Of a DNA stretch of 64,000 nt, positions 51,191-60,307 are shown piece by piece; the first letter of the stretch is position 1, and the number at the start of each line of letters is the position of its first letter. The notes under the pieces were generated by a model that saw only the letters and a list, made by a program, of their open reading frames with translations, was not told the DNA's origin and did no database searches. Origin of the DNA: Burkholderiaceae bacterium (lineage in GTDB: Bacteria; Pseudomonadota; Gammaproteobacteria; Burkholderiales; Burkholderiaceae_E); assembly GCA_023954045.1 (NCBI GenBank), contig JAMLIR010000009.1:1-64000 (forward strand), given 5' to 3'. Both the position numbers and the translations under genes were made by a program.

Positions 51191-52621
51191 CTATCTGCCG
51201 TGCCTGGCCAGGTAGTCGCCGAAGATCTCGTCGACACTCGGCTCGCGCGGGGCGATTCGCCGCGCGATCCGGGTGATGTTCAGGTAGTGGCGGTAGTCGA
51301 GGTTCTCGGAGAAGCTGTTGCCGCCCCAGGTGCCGCAGCCCATCGACAGCGAGAACGGCAAGCCGTTGTCGAAGCTGCCACCGGTCGCGAAGCAGTGGGC
51401 CTGGTTGACGATTACCCGGCACACCGGCAGCTCGAGGCCGAGCCGAAGGATGTTCTCGTCGCTTGCCGAGTGAATGCCCACCGAGTGGCCCGCGCCCTGG
51501 TATGAGTAGATCTCGCCGACGATGCGGCACGCGTCGTCGAAGTCCCGCGCACGGTAGACCGCCAGCACCGGCGACAGCTTTTCTCCGGAGAACGGGCAGT
51601 CCGGCCCCATGCCGGACTCTTCGACCATCAGGAAGCGCGCGCCCGCGAGTTGCGGGCGCGACAGCTGCGCGAGTTCGGCGATGCGCGGTGCGGACTGGGC
51701 GGTGATCGTCGAGGACAGCTTGCCCTGCGGCCACATGGTCGTCTGCAGGCGGCGCTTTTCGTCGGCGTCGAGCATCACGCCGCCGGCCGCCTCGAGCGCG
51801 GCCAGAGCCTGCTCGTAGACCGCGTCCAGGACGACGACGCTGTTCTCGGACGAGCAGCTGGTCGCGTTGTCGAAGCCCTTCGATGCGGCGATGGCCTGCG
51901 CCGCGTCGCGAAGGTTCGCCGAGACGTCGATGATCGAGGCGGCATTGCCCGCGCCCACGCCGAAGGCCGGCGTGCCGCTCGAATAGGCCGCCCGGACGTT
52001 GCTCTGCGAGCCGGTGGCGACGATCAGGTCGGCCTGGCGCATCAGTTCGTGAGTCGTCGCCTTCGTCACCGGGGCCGGCAGATGTTGCACCAGGTCGGGC
52101 GGCAGCCCGAGCTGCTTCAGCGCGGACCGGACGTAGCCCACGAGCGCCATGCAGGTGCCCAGCCCTTTCGGCGATGGCGCGAGGATGATCGCGTTGCGGC
52201 CCTTCAGCGCGTTGATGATCTTGTTCGCCGGCGTGGCGGCCGGATTCGTCGATGGCGTGATCGCCGCCACCACCCCGGCCGGCCGCGCGATCTCGAGCAG
52301 CCCCCGCGCCGGATCCTCGGAGATCACTCCGACGGTCCGGACGCCCTGCAGGTCGCGCAGCAGTCCCAGCGTCTTGCGGTGGTTCTTGACGACCTTGTCT
52401 TCGACGTTCCCGAGCCCCGTCTCGCGGACTGCCATCTCGGCAAGTTCCCGGTTGCGCGAGGGCTCGATGATCGCCCACCCGGCGGCCAGCACCGCCTCGT
52501 CGACCTGCTGCTGGTTGCAGCGCTCGTAGTCGCGCTGGGCGGCGCGCGCCCTGGCGATCAATGCTGCGACCACCGCACTCGCCTCCGCGGCGCGGGGGTC
52601 CTGGACAGGGTTTGCCGACAT
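51191..52621 (-). CDS. sauS: SauS-like acylating sulfoacetaldehyde dehydrogenase
   Basis: A 476-residue CoA-acylating aldehyde dehydrogenase. The catalytic Cys256 lies in NATSCSSENSVVV. IAPRPAG-type cofactor region ARPAGVVAAITPSTNPAATPANKIINALKGRNAIILAPSP and QAHCFATGGSFDNGLPFSLSMGCGTWGGNSFSEN are distinctive. From memory these match SauS of Cupriavidus, which in sulfoacetate catabolism reduces sulfoacetyl-CoA to sulfoacetaldehyde with NADPH. Other acylating dehydrogenases share the fold, so substrate is not proven. It lies 48 bases downstream of the BKACE gene on the same strand, opposite a carboxylase-transporter operon, and xsc, the next enzyme of that pathway, is in this window. Confidence 0.78.
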   Translation of the reverse strand: MSANPVQDPRAAEASAVVAALIARARAAQRDYERCNQQQVDEAVLAAGWAIIEPSRNRELAEMAVRETGLGNVEDKVVKNHRKTLGLLRDLQGVRTVGVISEDPARGLLEIARPAGVVAAITPSTNPAATPANKIINALKGRNAIILAPSPKGLGTCMALVGYVRSALKQLGLPPDLVQHLPAPVTKATTHELMRQADLIVATGSQSNVRAAYSSGTPAFGVGAGNAASIIDVSANLRDAAQAIAASKGFDNATSCSSENSVVVLDAVYEQALAALEAAGGVMLDADEKRRLQTTMWPQGKLSSTITAQSAPRIAELAQLSRPQLAGARFLMVEESGMGPDCPFSGEKLSPVLAVYRARDFDDACRIVGEIYSYQGAGHSVGIHSASDENILRLGLELPVCRVIVNQAHCFATGGSFDNGLPFSLSMGCGTWGGNSFSENLDYRHYLNITRIARRIAPREPSVDEIFGDYLARHGR

Positions 52622-52669
52622 GGGTTGCGTCTCGCAGAGGGGTTCAGCGGGGAGCCGTTCGTCTTGCCG

Positions 52670-53512
52670 TCAGTGGATTGCGGCCACGGGCGCGAGGCCG
52701 AGCAACTGGCGCGCCTCCGCGGGGCTCGCGACGTGTCGACCGTACTGCCCGCAGACGTCGGCGATCTTCCTGACGAGCTCCGCATTGCTGGCAGCCAGCC
52801 GCGTCGGATCGAACTTGACGTTGTCCTCGAGCCCGGTGCGGCAGTGGCCGCCGGTCTCCAGGCACCACTGGTTGACTTCCCACTGGAAACGGCCGGTCCC
52901 CGCGGCGACCCAAGTCGCCTCGGGCATCAGCTCGCGAAGCTCGCTGCGAAGGAAATCGAACACGGATCGACGGGCCGGGAGCGCGTTCTGGATGCCGAGA
53001 ACGAACTGGACGTGCAGCGGCGTCCTGAGCAGCCCCTTCTTTGCGAGCTGGACCGCGTTGTAGAGCATCGCGACGTCGAAAACCTCGATCTCGGGCTTGA
53101 TGTCGAGCTCGAGCATCGTCTTCGCCAGGCCCTCGACGAAGTCGGGCGGGTTCTCGTAGATGCTGGCGGGGAAGTTGACCGAGCCCGTCGCCAGCGACGC
53201 CATGTCCGGTCGAAGCCCCAGCATCGCGCCGCGCGCCGCCTGCTCGCGGCCGCGGCCGCCGGTGGAGAACTGGATGATCATGCCGGGGCAATACTTCCGC
53301 ACGCCCTCCTGGACGCGGGCGAAGAGCTCCGGGTCCGAGCTCGGCGACTCGTCGGGCGCGCGCACGTGAACGTGCACCAGCGAGGCGCCCGCCTCGAAGG
53401 CTTCGTGCGTCGACTCGATCTGCTCCGCCGGGGTCACCGGCACGGCGGGGTTGTCCTTCTTGCGCGGCAACGCGCCGGTGATCGCCACGGTGATGATGGT
53501 GGGTGTCGTCAT
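52670..53512 (-). CDS. Beta-keto acid cleavage enzyme (BKACE, DUF849)
   Basis: A 280-residue BKACE-family protein with a TIM barrel. Zinc ligands are visible as His47 and His49 in LVHVHVR, and Glu229 in the GLEDN motif matches the third ligand. TVAITGALP and NPAVPVTPAEQIE form the first strand and loop. These enzymes condense a beta-keto acid with acetyl-CoA to give acetoacetate and the CoA ester of the remaining acyl group, as for 3-keto-5-aminohexanoate or dehydrocarnitine. Here, next to a SauS-like gene, sulfoacetyl-CoA is a plausible product. It is the first leftward gene from the divergent control region at 53.5 kb. Confidence 0.9.
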   Translation of the reverse strand: MTTPTIITVAITGALPRKKDNPAVPVTPAEQIESTHEAFEAGASLVHVHVRAPDESPSSDPELFARVQEGVRKYCPGMIIQFSTGGRGREQAARGAMLGLRPDMASLATGSVNFPASIYENPPDFVEGLAKTMLELDIKPEIEVFDVAMLYNAVQLAKKGLLRTPLHVQFVLGIQNALPARRSVFDFLRSELRELMPEATWVAAGTGRFQWEVNQWCLETGGHCRTGLEDNVKFDPTRLAASNAELVRKIADVCGQYGRHVASPAEARQLLGLAPVAAIH

Positions 53513-53663
53513 GGTCTCCTCTCTCGGCGCGCGTCTCGGGCAGAAATTTCGATGGTCGAAATGATGAATTTCATTATTGCAATTCTAGCGCGGCCGTGCA
53601 ATTATTTCTACCGATGAAACAATTTGTCTCGTTCAAAGAAACGAGATTCCGAAAGGAGACAAC
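53513..53663. promoter_or_regulatory. AT-rich divergent control region of the carboxylase/BKACE cluster
   Basis: This 151-base region is strikingly AT-rich for the genome. It contains ATTTCGA-TGG-TCGAAAT (53546-53562, perfect 7-3-7 palindrome), ATGAATTTCAT (53564-53574, 5-1-5), two direct TGCAATT copies 19 bases apart (53578, 53597) and a TCTCGTT/AACGAGA hairpin (53627-53646). TTGCAA (53577-53582) and AATTAT (53600-53605), 17 bases apart, could be the rightward promoter. An IclR protein is encoded at the end of the rightward operon and is the likely ligand. Confidence 0.6.
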
Positions 53664-54206
53664 GTGGGCATGCAGGGCCTGAGCTACCAGGAATTGCTGC
53701 AGCTGGTCGAGCTGATCAAGTCGTCGTCCCAGTTCCGCGAGTTCCGCTTGCGCTCGGGCGACCTCGAGCTCGAGCTGCGCCGTGGCGGTCCCGATGCGCC
53801 GGTCGCGCCCGCTTCGCGTGCGGATGCGCCGCTCAACGGCCATTCCGCGCCTCCCGCGCCCGCCCCGACCGCGGACCCCGCGCCGGCGGCCAGCGAGCCG
53901 GCGCCCGTCGCGGCGCGCCCCTCGGCGCCTGCGCCAGCGAAGGGGGTCCGTGAACTTCCCGAAGGCGCGACCGTGATCAAGTCCCCGATGGTCGGCACCT
54001 TCTACCGCGCGCCCGAGCCCGGCGCCAGGCCATTCGTCGAGGTGGGCGCCGCCGTGGCGCCCGACACCACGGTCTGCATCATCGAGGTCATGAAGCTGAT
54101 GAACTCGATTCCGGCGCAGTGTCGCGGAACGGTCGCCGAGATCCTGGTCGGCGACGGCGAGGCCGTCGAGTACGGCCAGCCCCTGATCGTCATCACCCCG
54201 GCCTGA
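53664..54206 (+). CDS. accB: Biotin carboxyl carrier protein (AccB-like)
   Basis: A 180-residue BCCP. The N-terminal helix region (SYQELLQLVELIKSSSQFREFRLRSGDLELELRR) resembles AccB. A Pro/Ala-rich flexible linker spans about 52-100, and the C-terminal biotinyl domain carries the biotin lysine, Lys144, in IIEVMKLMNSIPAQ. The start GTG at 53664 is chosen for its spacing to AAAGGAGA; ATG at 53670 is possible. The AccB-like name reflects homology; here it serves a biotin carboxylase and a pyruvate-carboxylase-type carboxyltransferase in the same operon, so it may not take part in fatty-acid synthesis. Confidence 0.88.
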   Translation: MGMQGLSYQELLQLVELIKSSSQFREFRLRSGDLELELRRGGPDAPVAPASRADAPLNGHSAPPAPAPTADPAPAASEPAPVAARPSAPAPAKGVRELPEGATVIKSPMVGTFYRAPEPGARPFVEVGAAVAPDTTVCIIEVMKLMNSIPAQCRGTVAEILVGDGEAVEYGQPLIVITPA

Positions 54207-54242
54207 ACGCATGAACCGCGAGCGCCCGGCGGTCCGGCACCG

Positions 54243-55619
54243 ATGAAGCACGACGATCACGCAGTCCGGCCTTTCAGGCGGGTGTTGATCGCCAATCGCG
54301 GCGAGATCGCCGTGCGGATCCATCGCGCGTGCCACGAATTGGGTCTCGAGACCGTCCAGGTCTATTCCGAGGCCGACCGCGACAGCCTGCCGGTACGCCT
54401 CGCGGATCACGCCGTCTGCATCGGCCCCGCGCGTTCGGCGCAGAGCTACCTGAACGGCCAGTTCATCCTGTCCGCTGCGTCGATGTTCAAGGCCGAAGCG
54501 ATACACCCCGGGTACGGCTTCCTCTCCGAGAACGCCGGCTTCGCGAGGGCCTGCGAGCAGGAGGGCATCGCGTTCATCGGGCCATCGGCCGACGTCATCG
54601 CGATGATGGGAGACAAGGCGCGCGCGCGCGCGGTGGCCGAGGAAGCCGACGTCCCGACGACGCCCGGCTCGCGCGGCACGGTCGGCGACCCGATCCAGGC
54701 GCGGGCGATCGCCGACTCGCTCGGCTACCCGGTGATCCTGAAGGCCGCGGCGGGCGGCGGCGGCCGCGGGATGAGGGAGGTCCACCGCAGCGAAGACCTG
54801 GCCTCGCAATACGAGAACGCCGCCCGAGAGGCCAAGGCGGCGTTCGGCGACGACGCGATCTACGTCGAGAAGTTCCTCACGCGGATCCGGCACATCGAGA
54901 TCCAGATCCTCTCGGACGGCGAGAACGTCCTGCACCTCGGCGAGCGCGACTGCTCGGTGCAGCGGCGCAACCAGAAGTTGCTCGAGGAGGGGCCTTCGCC
55001 GGTGCTCGACCCCGGGCTGCGCGAACGGATCGTCGAAGCAGCGGTGCGCCTGTGCCGGCACGCCGGATATCGCAGCGCCGGCACGATCGAGTGCATCCTC
55101 GACCCGCAGACCGGCGAGTTCTACTTCATGGAGATGAACACGCGGATCCAGGTCGAGCATCCGGTGACCGAGATGATCACCGGGGTCGACATCGTCAAGG
55201 AGCAGATCCGCATCGCCCAGGGCGAGAAGCTCCGCCTCGACCAGGCGGACGTCCGGCTGGCCGGCCACGCGATCGAGTGCCGGATCAACGCCGAGGATGC
55301 CGACGCCGACTTCGCGCCGGCGCCCGGGGTGATCTCCGACGTGCACTGGCCGGGCGGACCGGGCATCCGGGTCGACTCGCACGTCTACCGCGGCTATCGG
55401 GTTCCGCCCTACTACGACTCGCTGCTCGCCAAGCTCGTCGCCTGGGGGAAGGATCGCACCGAGGCCATGGCGCGGATGGCACGCGCGCTGGCCGAGCTTC
55501 GCGTCGACGGGGTCAAGACGACCGCGCCGTTCCATCAGCGACTGTTGCGATCCGAAGACTTTCGACGCGGCGACGTCCACACGCGCTTCGTCGAGCAATT
55601 CCTGAGGGAGTCACGATGA
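54243..55619 (+). CDS. accC: Biotin carboxylase subunit (AccC-like)
   Basis: A 458-residue biotin carboxylase, which uses ATP and bicarbonate to carboxylate BCCP-bound biotin. RVLIANRGEIAVRIHRACHELG is the N-terminal signature. The glycine-rich ATP-grasp loop KAAAGGGGRGMREV lies near 161-174. The metal- and bicarbonate-binding EFYFMEMNTRIQVEHPVTEMITGVDIVKEQ is intact. Length is as in AccC (about 450). The gene follows accB by 36 bases and its stop overlaps the next start in ATGA, tying it to the carboxyltransferase subunit rather than to AccA/AccD. Confidence 0.92.
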   Translation: MKHDDHAVRPFRRVLIANRGEIAVRIHRACHELGLETVQVYSEADRDSLPVRLADHAVCIGPARSAQSYLNGQFILSAASMFKAEAIHPGYGFLSENAGFARACEQEGIAFIGPSADVIAMMGDKARARAVAEEADVPTTPGSRGTVGDPIQARAIADSLGYPVILKAAAGGGGRGMREVHRSEDLASQYENAAREAKAAFGDDAIYVEKFLTRIRHIEIQILSDGENVLHLGERDCSVQRRNQKLLEEGPSPVLDPGLRERIVEAAVRLCRHAGYRSAGTIECILDPQTGEFYFMEMNTRIQVEHPVTEMITGVDIVKEQIRIAQGEKLRLDQADVRLAGHAIECRINAEDADADFAPAPGVISDVHWPGGPGIRVDSHVYRGYRVPPYYDSLLAKLVAWGKDRTEAMARMARALAELRVDGVKTTAPFHQRLLRSEDFRRGDVHTRFVEQFLRESR

Positions 55620-57091
55620 GCAGGAAGAAGCCGGGGGCAGCGGCGTCGCGGCCGTTCGGCCTGATCGACGTCACGCTGCGCGACGGACACCAGTGCCTGT
55701 GGTCGACCCGGATGACCACCGCCATGATGACGCCGATCCTGGAGGCGATCGATCGCGTCGGCTACTCGTACATCAACATCCTGGGTGGCGCCGTCTTCGA
55801 CGTCTGCGTGCGCTACCTGCACGAGAACCCGTGGGAACGCGTGGCGCTCCTCTGCGATCGGCTGAAGACGCCGTGCGACGGGCTCACGCGCGGGCAGAGC
55901 CTGTACACGTTCGAGCTGTTTCCGGACGACGTGGTGGCGCTGAACTCGTACGTGCTGGCACGGCTCGGCGTGAAGGTGCTGACCGTCTACGACGCGCTGA
56001 ACGACAACCGCAACATCGTGTCGTCGGTCGTCTCGGCGCACGAGGCGGGAATGCAGGTCAACGCGATGATGACCTACACGCTCTCGCCCGTGCACACGGA
56101 CGCGTACTACGTCGAGCGCGCGAAGGAACTGGTCGCGCTGAAGGCCGACTTCATCTCGATCAAGGATCCGACCGGGCTGCTGACGCCCGAGCGGGCACTC
56201 ACCCTCTTCCCGGCCGTCGTCCAGGCGGCCGCCGGCACGCCGGTGCAGCTGCACTCGCATTGCCAGTCCGGGCTCGCGCCGCAGGTCTACGGCATCGCGG
56301 TCGAATCCGGCTTCCGGTACGGCTATACCGCGTCGGAGCCGCTTGCGAACGGCGCCTCGCTGCCTTCGACCGAGGAGATCGACGAGCGCGCGCGCGCGCT
56401 CGGGGCTACCACCGGAATCGACAGGTCGGCCCTGGCGGAGGTGTCGGGCTACTTCGCCTGCCTGGCGGAACGCGAGGGCAAGCCGAGGGGCCGGGTCACG
56501 GAATACGACCCCGCGCTCTACGAGCATCAGGTGCCTGGCGGCATGATCTCGAACCTGCGCTCGCAGCTCGCGACGATGGGCATGGAGCACCGGCTTCCGG
56601 AGATCCTCGAAGAGGCCGCCAGGGTGCGGCGCGACCTGGGCTATCCGATCCTCGTGAGCCCGTTCGCGCAATACATCATCACGCAGTCCGTGCTCAACGT
56701 CGTCCAGGGCGAGCGCTACAAGACGATCCCCGACGAGGTGCGCAAGTACGCGATGGGACACTACGGCAGGCTGGCTGCGGCGCCTTCGGACGAGTTCCTG
56801 GAGCGGGCCGGCATCCGGCCGGATCAGATCTCCGACGAGCCGCCGGCTGCGCACCTCGCGCCGGCGCTGCCGGCACTTCGGGCGCAGCTCGGCTCGGGAG
56901 CTTCCGACGAGGACCTGCTGCTCGCCGCGTTCTATGCGCCGGAGCTGCTGGCCCCGCTTCGCAAGCCGCAGCCGGCGTACCAGTTCAGGACGACGCCGTT
57001 GATGGAGTTGATCCGGTACGTCGGATCGTTGAAGGACCTGCGAATGACCCGAATCCGCTTCGGCGAAACGGAGATGACCTTGTCGAGCTGA
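55616..57091 (+). CDS. Pyruvate-carboxylase-type carboxyltransferase subunit
   Basis: A 491-residue HMGL-like/PYC-OADA carboxyltransferase. The metal-binding aspartate is in LIDVTLRDGHQCLWSTRM (Asp18). The carbamylated lysine is Lys183 in FISIKDPTGLLTP, and the metal histidines are His213 and His215 in LHSHCQSG. It lacks a fused biotin domain. Pyruvate carboxylases, oxaloacetate decarboxylases and transcarboxylase 5S share this fold, and all act on the carbon next to a ketone. Its gene partners suggest a keto-acid or methyl-ketone substrate. It overlaps accC by four bases, so the three genes should encode one complex. Confidence 0.85.
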   Translation: MSRKKPGAAASRPFGLIDVTLRDGHQCLWSTRMTTAMMTPILEAIDRVGYSYINILGGAVFDVCVRYLHENPWERVALLCDRLKTPCDGLTRGQSLYTFELFPDDVVALNSYVLARLGVKVLTVYDALNDNRNIVSSVVSAHEAGMQVNAMMTYTLSPVHTDAYYVERAKELVALKADFISIKDPTGLLTPERALTLFPAVVQAAAGTPVQLHSHCQSGLAPQVYGIAVESGFRYGYTASEPLANGASLPSTEEIDERARALGATTGIDRSALAEVSGYFACLAEREGKPRGRVTEYDPALYEHQVPGGMISNLRSQLATMGMEHRLPEILEEAARVRRDLGYPILVSPFAQYIITQSVLNVVQGERYKTIPDEVRKYAMGHYGRLAAAPSDEFLERAGIRPDQISDEPPAAHLAPALPALRAQLGSGASDEDLLLAAFYAPELLAPLRKPQPAYQFRTTPLMELIRYVGSLKDLRMTRIRFGETEMTLSS

Positions 57092-57183
57092 GCCGATCGC
57101 CAGACACCGTGCGTCGGCACGAACCCCAACAAGAGCCGGATCCACGGCCTCGAACGCCCGAAACTTACCGAGGAGACTCTCGC

Positions 57184-58467
57184 ATGGATACACGAACGAT
57201 CGCGCGGCCCCGTCGCCGCGTTCTGGCGGCGATGGCGAGCGCAGCAGCGCTTCTGCTGCCGGCCGCGTCCTTCGCGCAGGACAAGTTCAACGACTGGGGC
57301 TGGCCGCAGCCCTACGAGAAGGTCTCGGACAAGTCGGTCCAGTGGCTGAAGGACAAGGGCTGGTGGCCGATCCAGGTCGCGTTCCAGGCGCCGTGGTCGG
57401 GCCAGAACACGGTGAACATCGTGATGGACCGGATGGGACTGCTCAAGGCGCGCGGCGTCGAGGCCAAGTGGACTGCGTTCCCGTCGGGCCCGGCCATCAA
57501 CGAGGTGCTGATCTCGGGCCGCTACCAGGTCGGCAACGGGGGCAACTTCCCGTTCACCTCGCTGGTCGACAGGAAGATCCCGGTGAAGGCGATCGGCATC
57601 GTCAGTCCGAACCTGCTGCACGCACTGGTGGTTCCGAGCGACTCGCCGCTGAGGAGCATCAAGGACCTGAAGGGCTCGAACCCGCCCGCCACGATCGGAC
57701 TGGTCACCGGTTCGTCGGCGGAGTTCTATTTCCAGATGGCGATCCAGCTCAATGGCCTGCAGGTCGGCAAGGACATCATCCTGAAGAACATGCCGCCGGG
57801 CGAACAGATCGCGATGCCCAAAGGCGTGACCGGGGTCGTCTCGTGGGACCCCACGCCCGAACTGATCGTGTCCGAGCGCAAGACCGGCCGGATCGCCGAC
57901 ACGATCTTCCCGTACAACATGTACGAGGGCCAGTTCTATCTGCGCAGCGAGATCATCGAAAATGTTCCCGACGTCGCGCAGGCGTTCGCCGATGCACTCG
58001 CCGAGGCGACCCTCTGGACGCGCCGCAACCCGGAGAAAGCCGCGGAAGTGATGGCCGAAGATCCGAACCTTCGCCACTTCTCGAAGGCCATCCTGCTGCA
58101 GCAGATCCAGGCCTACAACAACCTGTACAAGCCGACCTACCTGTACCCGCACGCGCAGTTCTGGGGGCAGGCCAACGAGCCGATCTTCGACTGGCTGTTC
58201 GCGCAGAAGCGCATCACGCGACCGCTGAAGGCAGGTGACTTCGCCGACGCGGTCGACGAGCGGTTCATGCGGACCACGTTCGGCAAGCTCGGATGGGCGG
58301 TGCCGAAGCAGCCGCCGTTCCTGCCGGCCGACTGGAAGGGGCAGGCGAACAAGCCTCCGTATCCCGAGTACGTGCACGCGTTCAACAGCAAGCAGCCGCA
58401 GCCGTTTCCCGAGGCCGGCGACCTGACGAAGCCGTGGAGTTTCGCGGGCCGCAGTTTCCAACCATGA
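57184..58467 (+). CDS. ABC transporter substrate-binding protein (taurine/sulfonate type)
   Basis: A 427-residue periplasmic binding protein of the NitT/TauT family. A signal peptide with a twin-arginine-like RPRRRVLAAMASAAALLLPAASFAQD lies at 8-33. The mature part contains VNIVMDRMGLLKARGVEAKW and QVGNGGNFPFTSLVDRKIPVK, as in sulfonate and nitrate binding proteins. The permease and ATPase genes follow. Ligand cannot be read from sequence; sulfonate is suggested by family, TauE and the SauS-like gene. It has a long acidic Trp/Pro-rich C terminus of about 60 residues beyond usual TauA length. Confidence 0.83.
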   Translation: MDTRTIARPRRRVLAAMASAAALLLPAASFAQDKFNDWGWPQPYEKVSDKSVQWLKDKGWWPIQVAFQAPWSGQNTVNIVMDRMGLLKARGVEAKWTAFPSGPAINEVLISGRYQVGNGGNFPFTSLVDRKIPVKAIGIVSPNLLHALVVPSDSPLRSIKDLKGSNPPATIGLVTGSSAEFYFQMAIQLNGLQVGKDIILKNMPPGEQIAMPKGVTGVVSWDPTPELIVSERKTGRIADTIFPYNMYEGQFYLRSEIIENVPDVAQAFADALAEATLWTRRNPEKAAEVMAEDPNLRHFSKAILLQQIQAYNNLYKPTYLYPHAQFWGQANEPIFDWLFAQKRITRPLKAGDFADAVDERFMRTTFGKLGWAVPKQPPFLPADWKGQANKPPYPEYVHAFNSKQPQPFPEAGDLTKPWSFAGRSFQP

Positions 58468-58515
58468 ATCCGTGCCCGGCGGCGAGCGTCTGCCGCCGCC
58501 GGTGGAGGCTCGCTC

Positions 58516-59403
58516 ATGAATGACGTCATGGCCGGCAAGGGCGCCGCCGCCGAACCCGCTGGCCGGAGCACCGCGTCTGCGACGCGGCGGTCCGCCGAAG
58601 CGCTCGGTGCCGCCCTTCCGCGGCCACCGGGCCTTGCCGCCAGGCTTCTTGGAAGGGTCAGGCGGTTGGGGCTCGTCGCGTTGCTGCTGGTCGTCTGGCA
58701 GTACGTCAGCACCTCGGTGCTGGACGAGACCGCGCGCGTACTTCTGCCGCCACCGATGGCCATCTTCTCGGCGGCGTGGGAACTGATCGTTTCGGGTGAT
58801 CTGTGGCGCCACCTGGGCGACTCGCTGAAGCGGGAGGCGGTGGCCTTCCTCTGGGCCACGATCGCGATCCCGCTCGGCGTCGCGATGGGATGGTGGAAGG
58901 CGGTCGACGAGCAGTTCGATCCGTTGATGGAAGTCCTCCGCCCCATTCCCCCGCTCGCCTGGATTCCGCTTTCGATCCTCTGGTTCGGAATCGGCGACAC
59001 GCAGAACCAGTTCATCATCTTCCTCGGCATCTTCTTCCCGATCCTGCTCAACACGATCACGGGCGTGCGCGGTGTGGAGCCGAACCTGGTCCGCGCCGCG
59101 CGTTGCCTCGGCGCCAGCGAGTGGGCGATCCTGTCGCGCGTGGTGCTGCGCGCCGCACTGCCGCAGATCATCACGGGCATCCGCATCGGCCTCGGGGTGG
59201 GATGGATGGCGCTCGTCGCGGCCGAACTGGTCGGCGCGAGTTCCGGCCTCGGCTTCCTGATCAACGACGCCCGGACGATCCTGCGTACCGACTACATCAT
59301 CGTCGGGATGGCGACGATCGGGATCGTCGGCCTCCTGATCGACGCCGCGATCCGCGAAGTGATGCGCCGGGTCCTCCCGTGGTCGCGCGCGATGCAACAG
59401 TGA
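58516..59403 (+). CDS. ABC transporter permease (TauC/SsuC type)
   Basis: A 295-residue permease with about six membrane helices after a polar 45-residue N-terminal region. The EAA loop that contacts the ATPase is [42 protein letters not shown], very close to TauC/Ssu[24 protein letters not shown] is a second family block. The gene lies 48 bases after the binding protein and ten bases before the ATPase gene. Alternative later ATG starts would shorten the polar head. Confidence 0.9.
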   Translation: MNDVMAGKGAAAEPAGRSTASATRRSAEALGAALPRPPGLAARLLGRVRRLGLVALLLVVWQYVSTSVLDETARVLLPPPMAIFSAAWELIVSGDLWRHLGDSLKREAVAFLWATIAIPLGVAMGWWKAVDEQFDPLMEVLRPIPPLAWIPLSILWFGIGDTQNQFIIFLGIFFPILLNTITGVRGVEPNLVRAARCLGASEWAILSRVVLRAALPQIITGIRIGLGVGWMALVAAELVGASSGLGFLINDARTILRTDYIIVGMATIGIVGLLIDAAIREVMRRVLPWSRAMQQ

Positions 59404-59413
59404 GGGGTTCGCC

Positions 59414-60217
59414 ATGAGCGACGTCAGCGTCGAGCACGTCACGAAGATCTTTCCGGGCCACGACGCCAAGGACGAGCCGGTGTTGGCGCTGGACGACGTC
59501 AGTTTCGAGATCCAGGATCAGGAGTTCTGCTCGATCCTCGGCCACAGCGGCTGCGGCAAGACCACGCTGCTGACCATGCTTGCCGGATTCGAGCAACCGA
59601 CCGAAGGTCGCGTTCTCGTCGACGGCCGGCCGGTCGGCCGTCCCTCATGGACCCGCTCGGTGGTCTTCCAGGACTACGCGCTGTTCCCGTGGCTGACCGT
59701 CGAGCGCAATGTCGCATTCGGCCTCGAAATGAAGAAGATCCCGTCGGCGCAGCGAAGCGCGATCGTCGAGCGCAATCTGCGTCTCGTCGGCCTCGACGGC
59801 TTCGAAAAGCGCTACCCGCACCAGCTCTCCGGCGGGATGAAGCAGCGGGTGTCCATCGCGCGCGCGTTGGCCGTCGATCCCGAAGTCCTGCTCATGGACG
59901 AGCCGTTTGCGGCGCTCGACGCCCAGAACCGCGCGATGATGCAGGAGGAAATGGGGCGGATCCTCGCCGAGGCCGACCCGGCTGCGCGCAAGACCATGGT
60001 CCTGGTCACGCACAGCATCGAGGAGGCGATTCTGTTGTCCGACCGGATCATCGTACTGTCGAGTCGCCCGGGGCGCGTCAAGGAGAACATCCGCGTCGAC
60101 CTGCCGAGGCCGCGCGACGAGGACCAGCCGGGGTTCGTCGAGTTGCGACGGCACATCCGGCAATTGATCCACGAAGAGCTCTACGCCGAGTCGCGATCGG
60201 CGCACACCCGAGCCTGA
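59414..60217 (+). CDS. ABC transporter ATP-binding protein (TauB/SsuB type)
   Basis: A 267-residue ATPase. Walker [12 protein letters not shown] is at 43-53, the signature [15 protein letters not shown] at about 138-152, Walker [13 protein letters not shown] at about 157-168, and the switch histidine is in [10 protein letters not shown]. It drives uptake through the TauC-like permease. The N terminus has an unusual [19 protein letters not shown] insertion but the core is standard. It is followed by a TauE-family gene 90 bases later. Confidence 0.92.
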   Translation: MSDVSVEHVTKIFPGHDAKDEPVLALDDVSFEIQDQEFCSILGHSGCGKTTLLTMLAGFEQPTEGRVLVDGRPVGRPSWTRSVVFQDYALFPWLTVERNVAFGLEMKKIPSAQRSAIVERNLRLVGLDGFEKRYPHQLSGGMKQRVSIARALAVDPEVLLMDEPFAALDAQNRAMMQEEMGRILAEADPAARKTMVLVTHSIEEAILLSDRIIVLSSRPGRVKENIRVDLPRPRDEDQPGFVELRRHIRQLIHEELYAESRSAHTRA

Positions 60218-60307
60218 GCGTGCATTTTCCCGGCATGCGAGCGGCACGCACCACGGTGCCGTCGGAGCGAGTGACCTGAGCGAGGCTGCAACGATGCGGG
60301 GGGCATC

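Noticed and set aside
55616-57091. Calling the carboxyltransferase 'oxaloacetate decarboxylase alpha subunit'
   Set aside because: The sodium-pump beta and gamma subunits are absent, there is no fused biotin domain, and a biotin carboxylase is present, which points to ATP-driven carboxylation.
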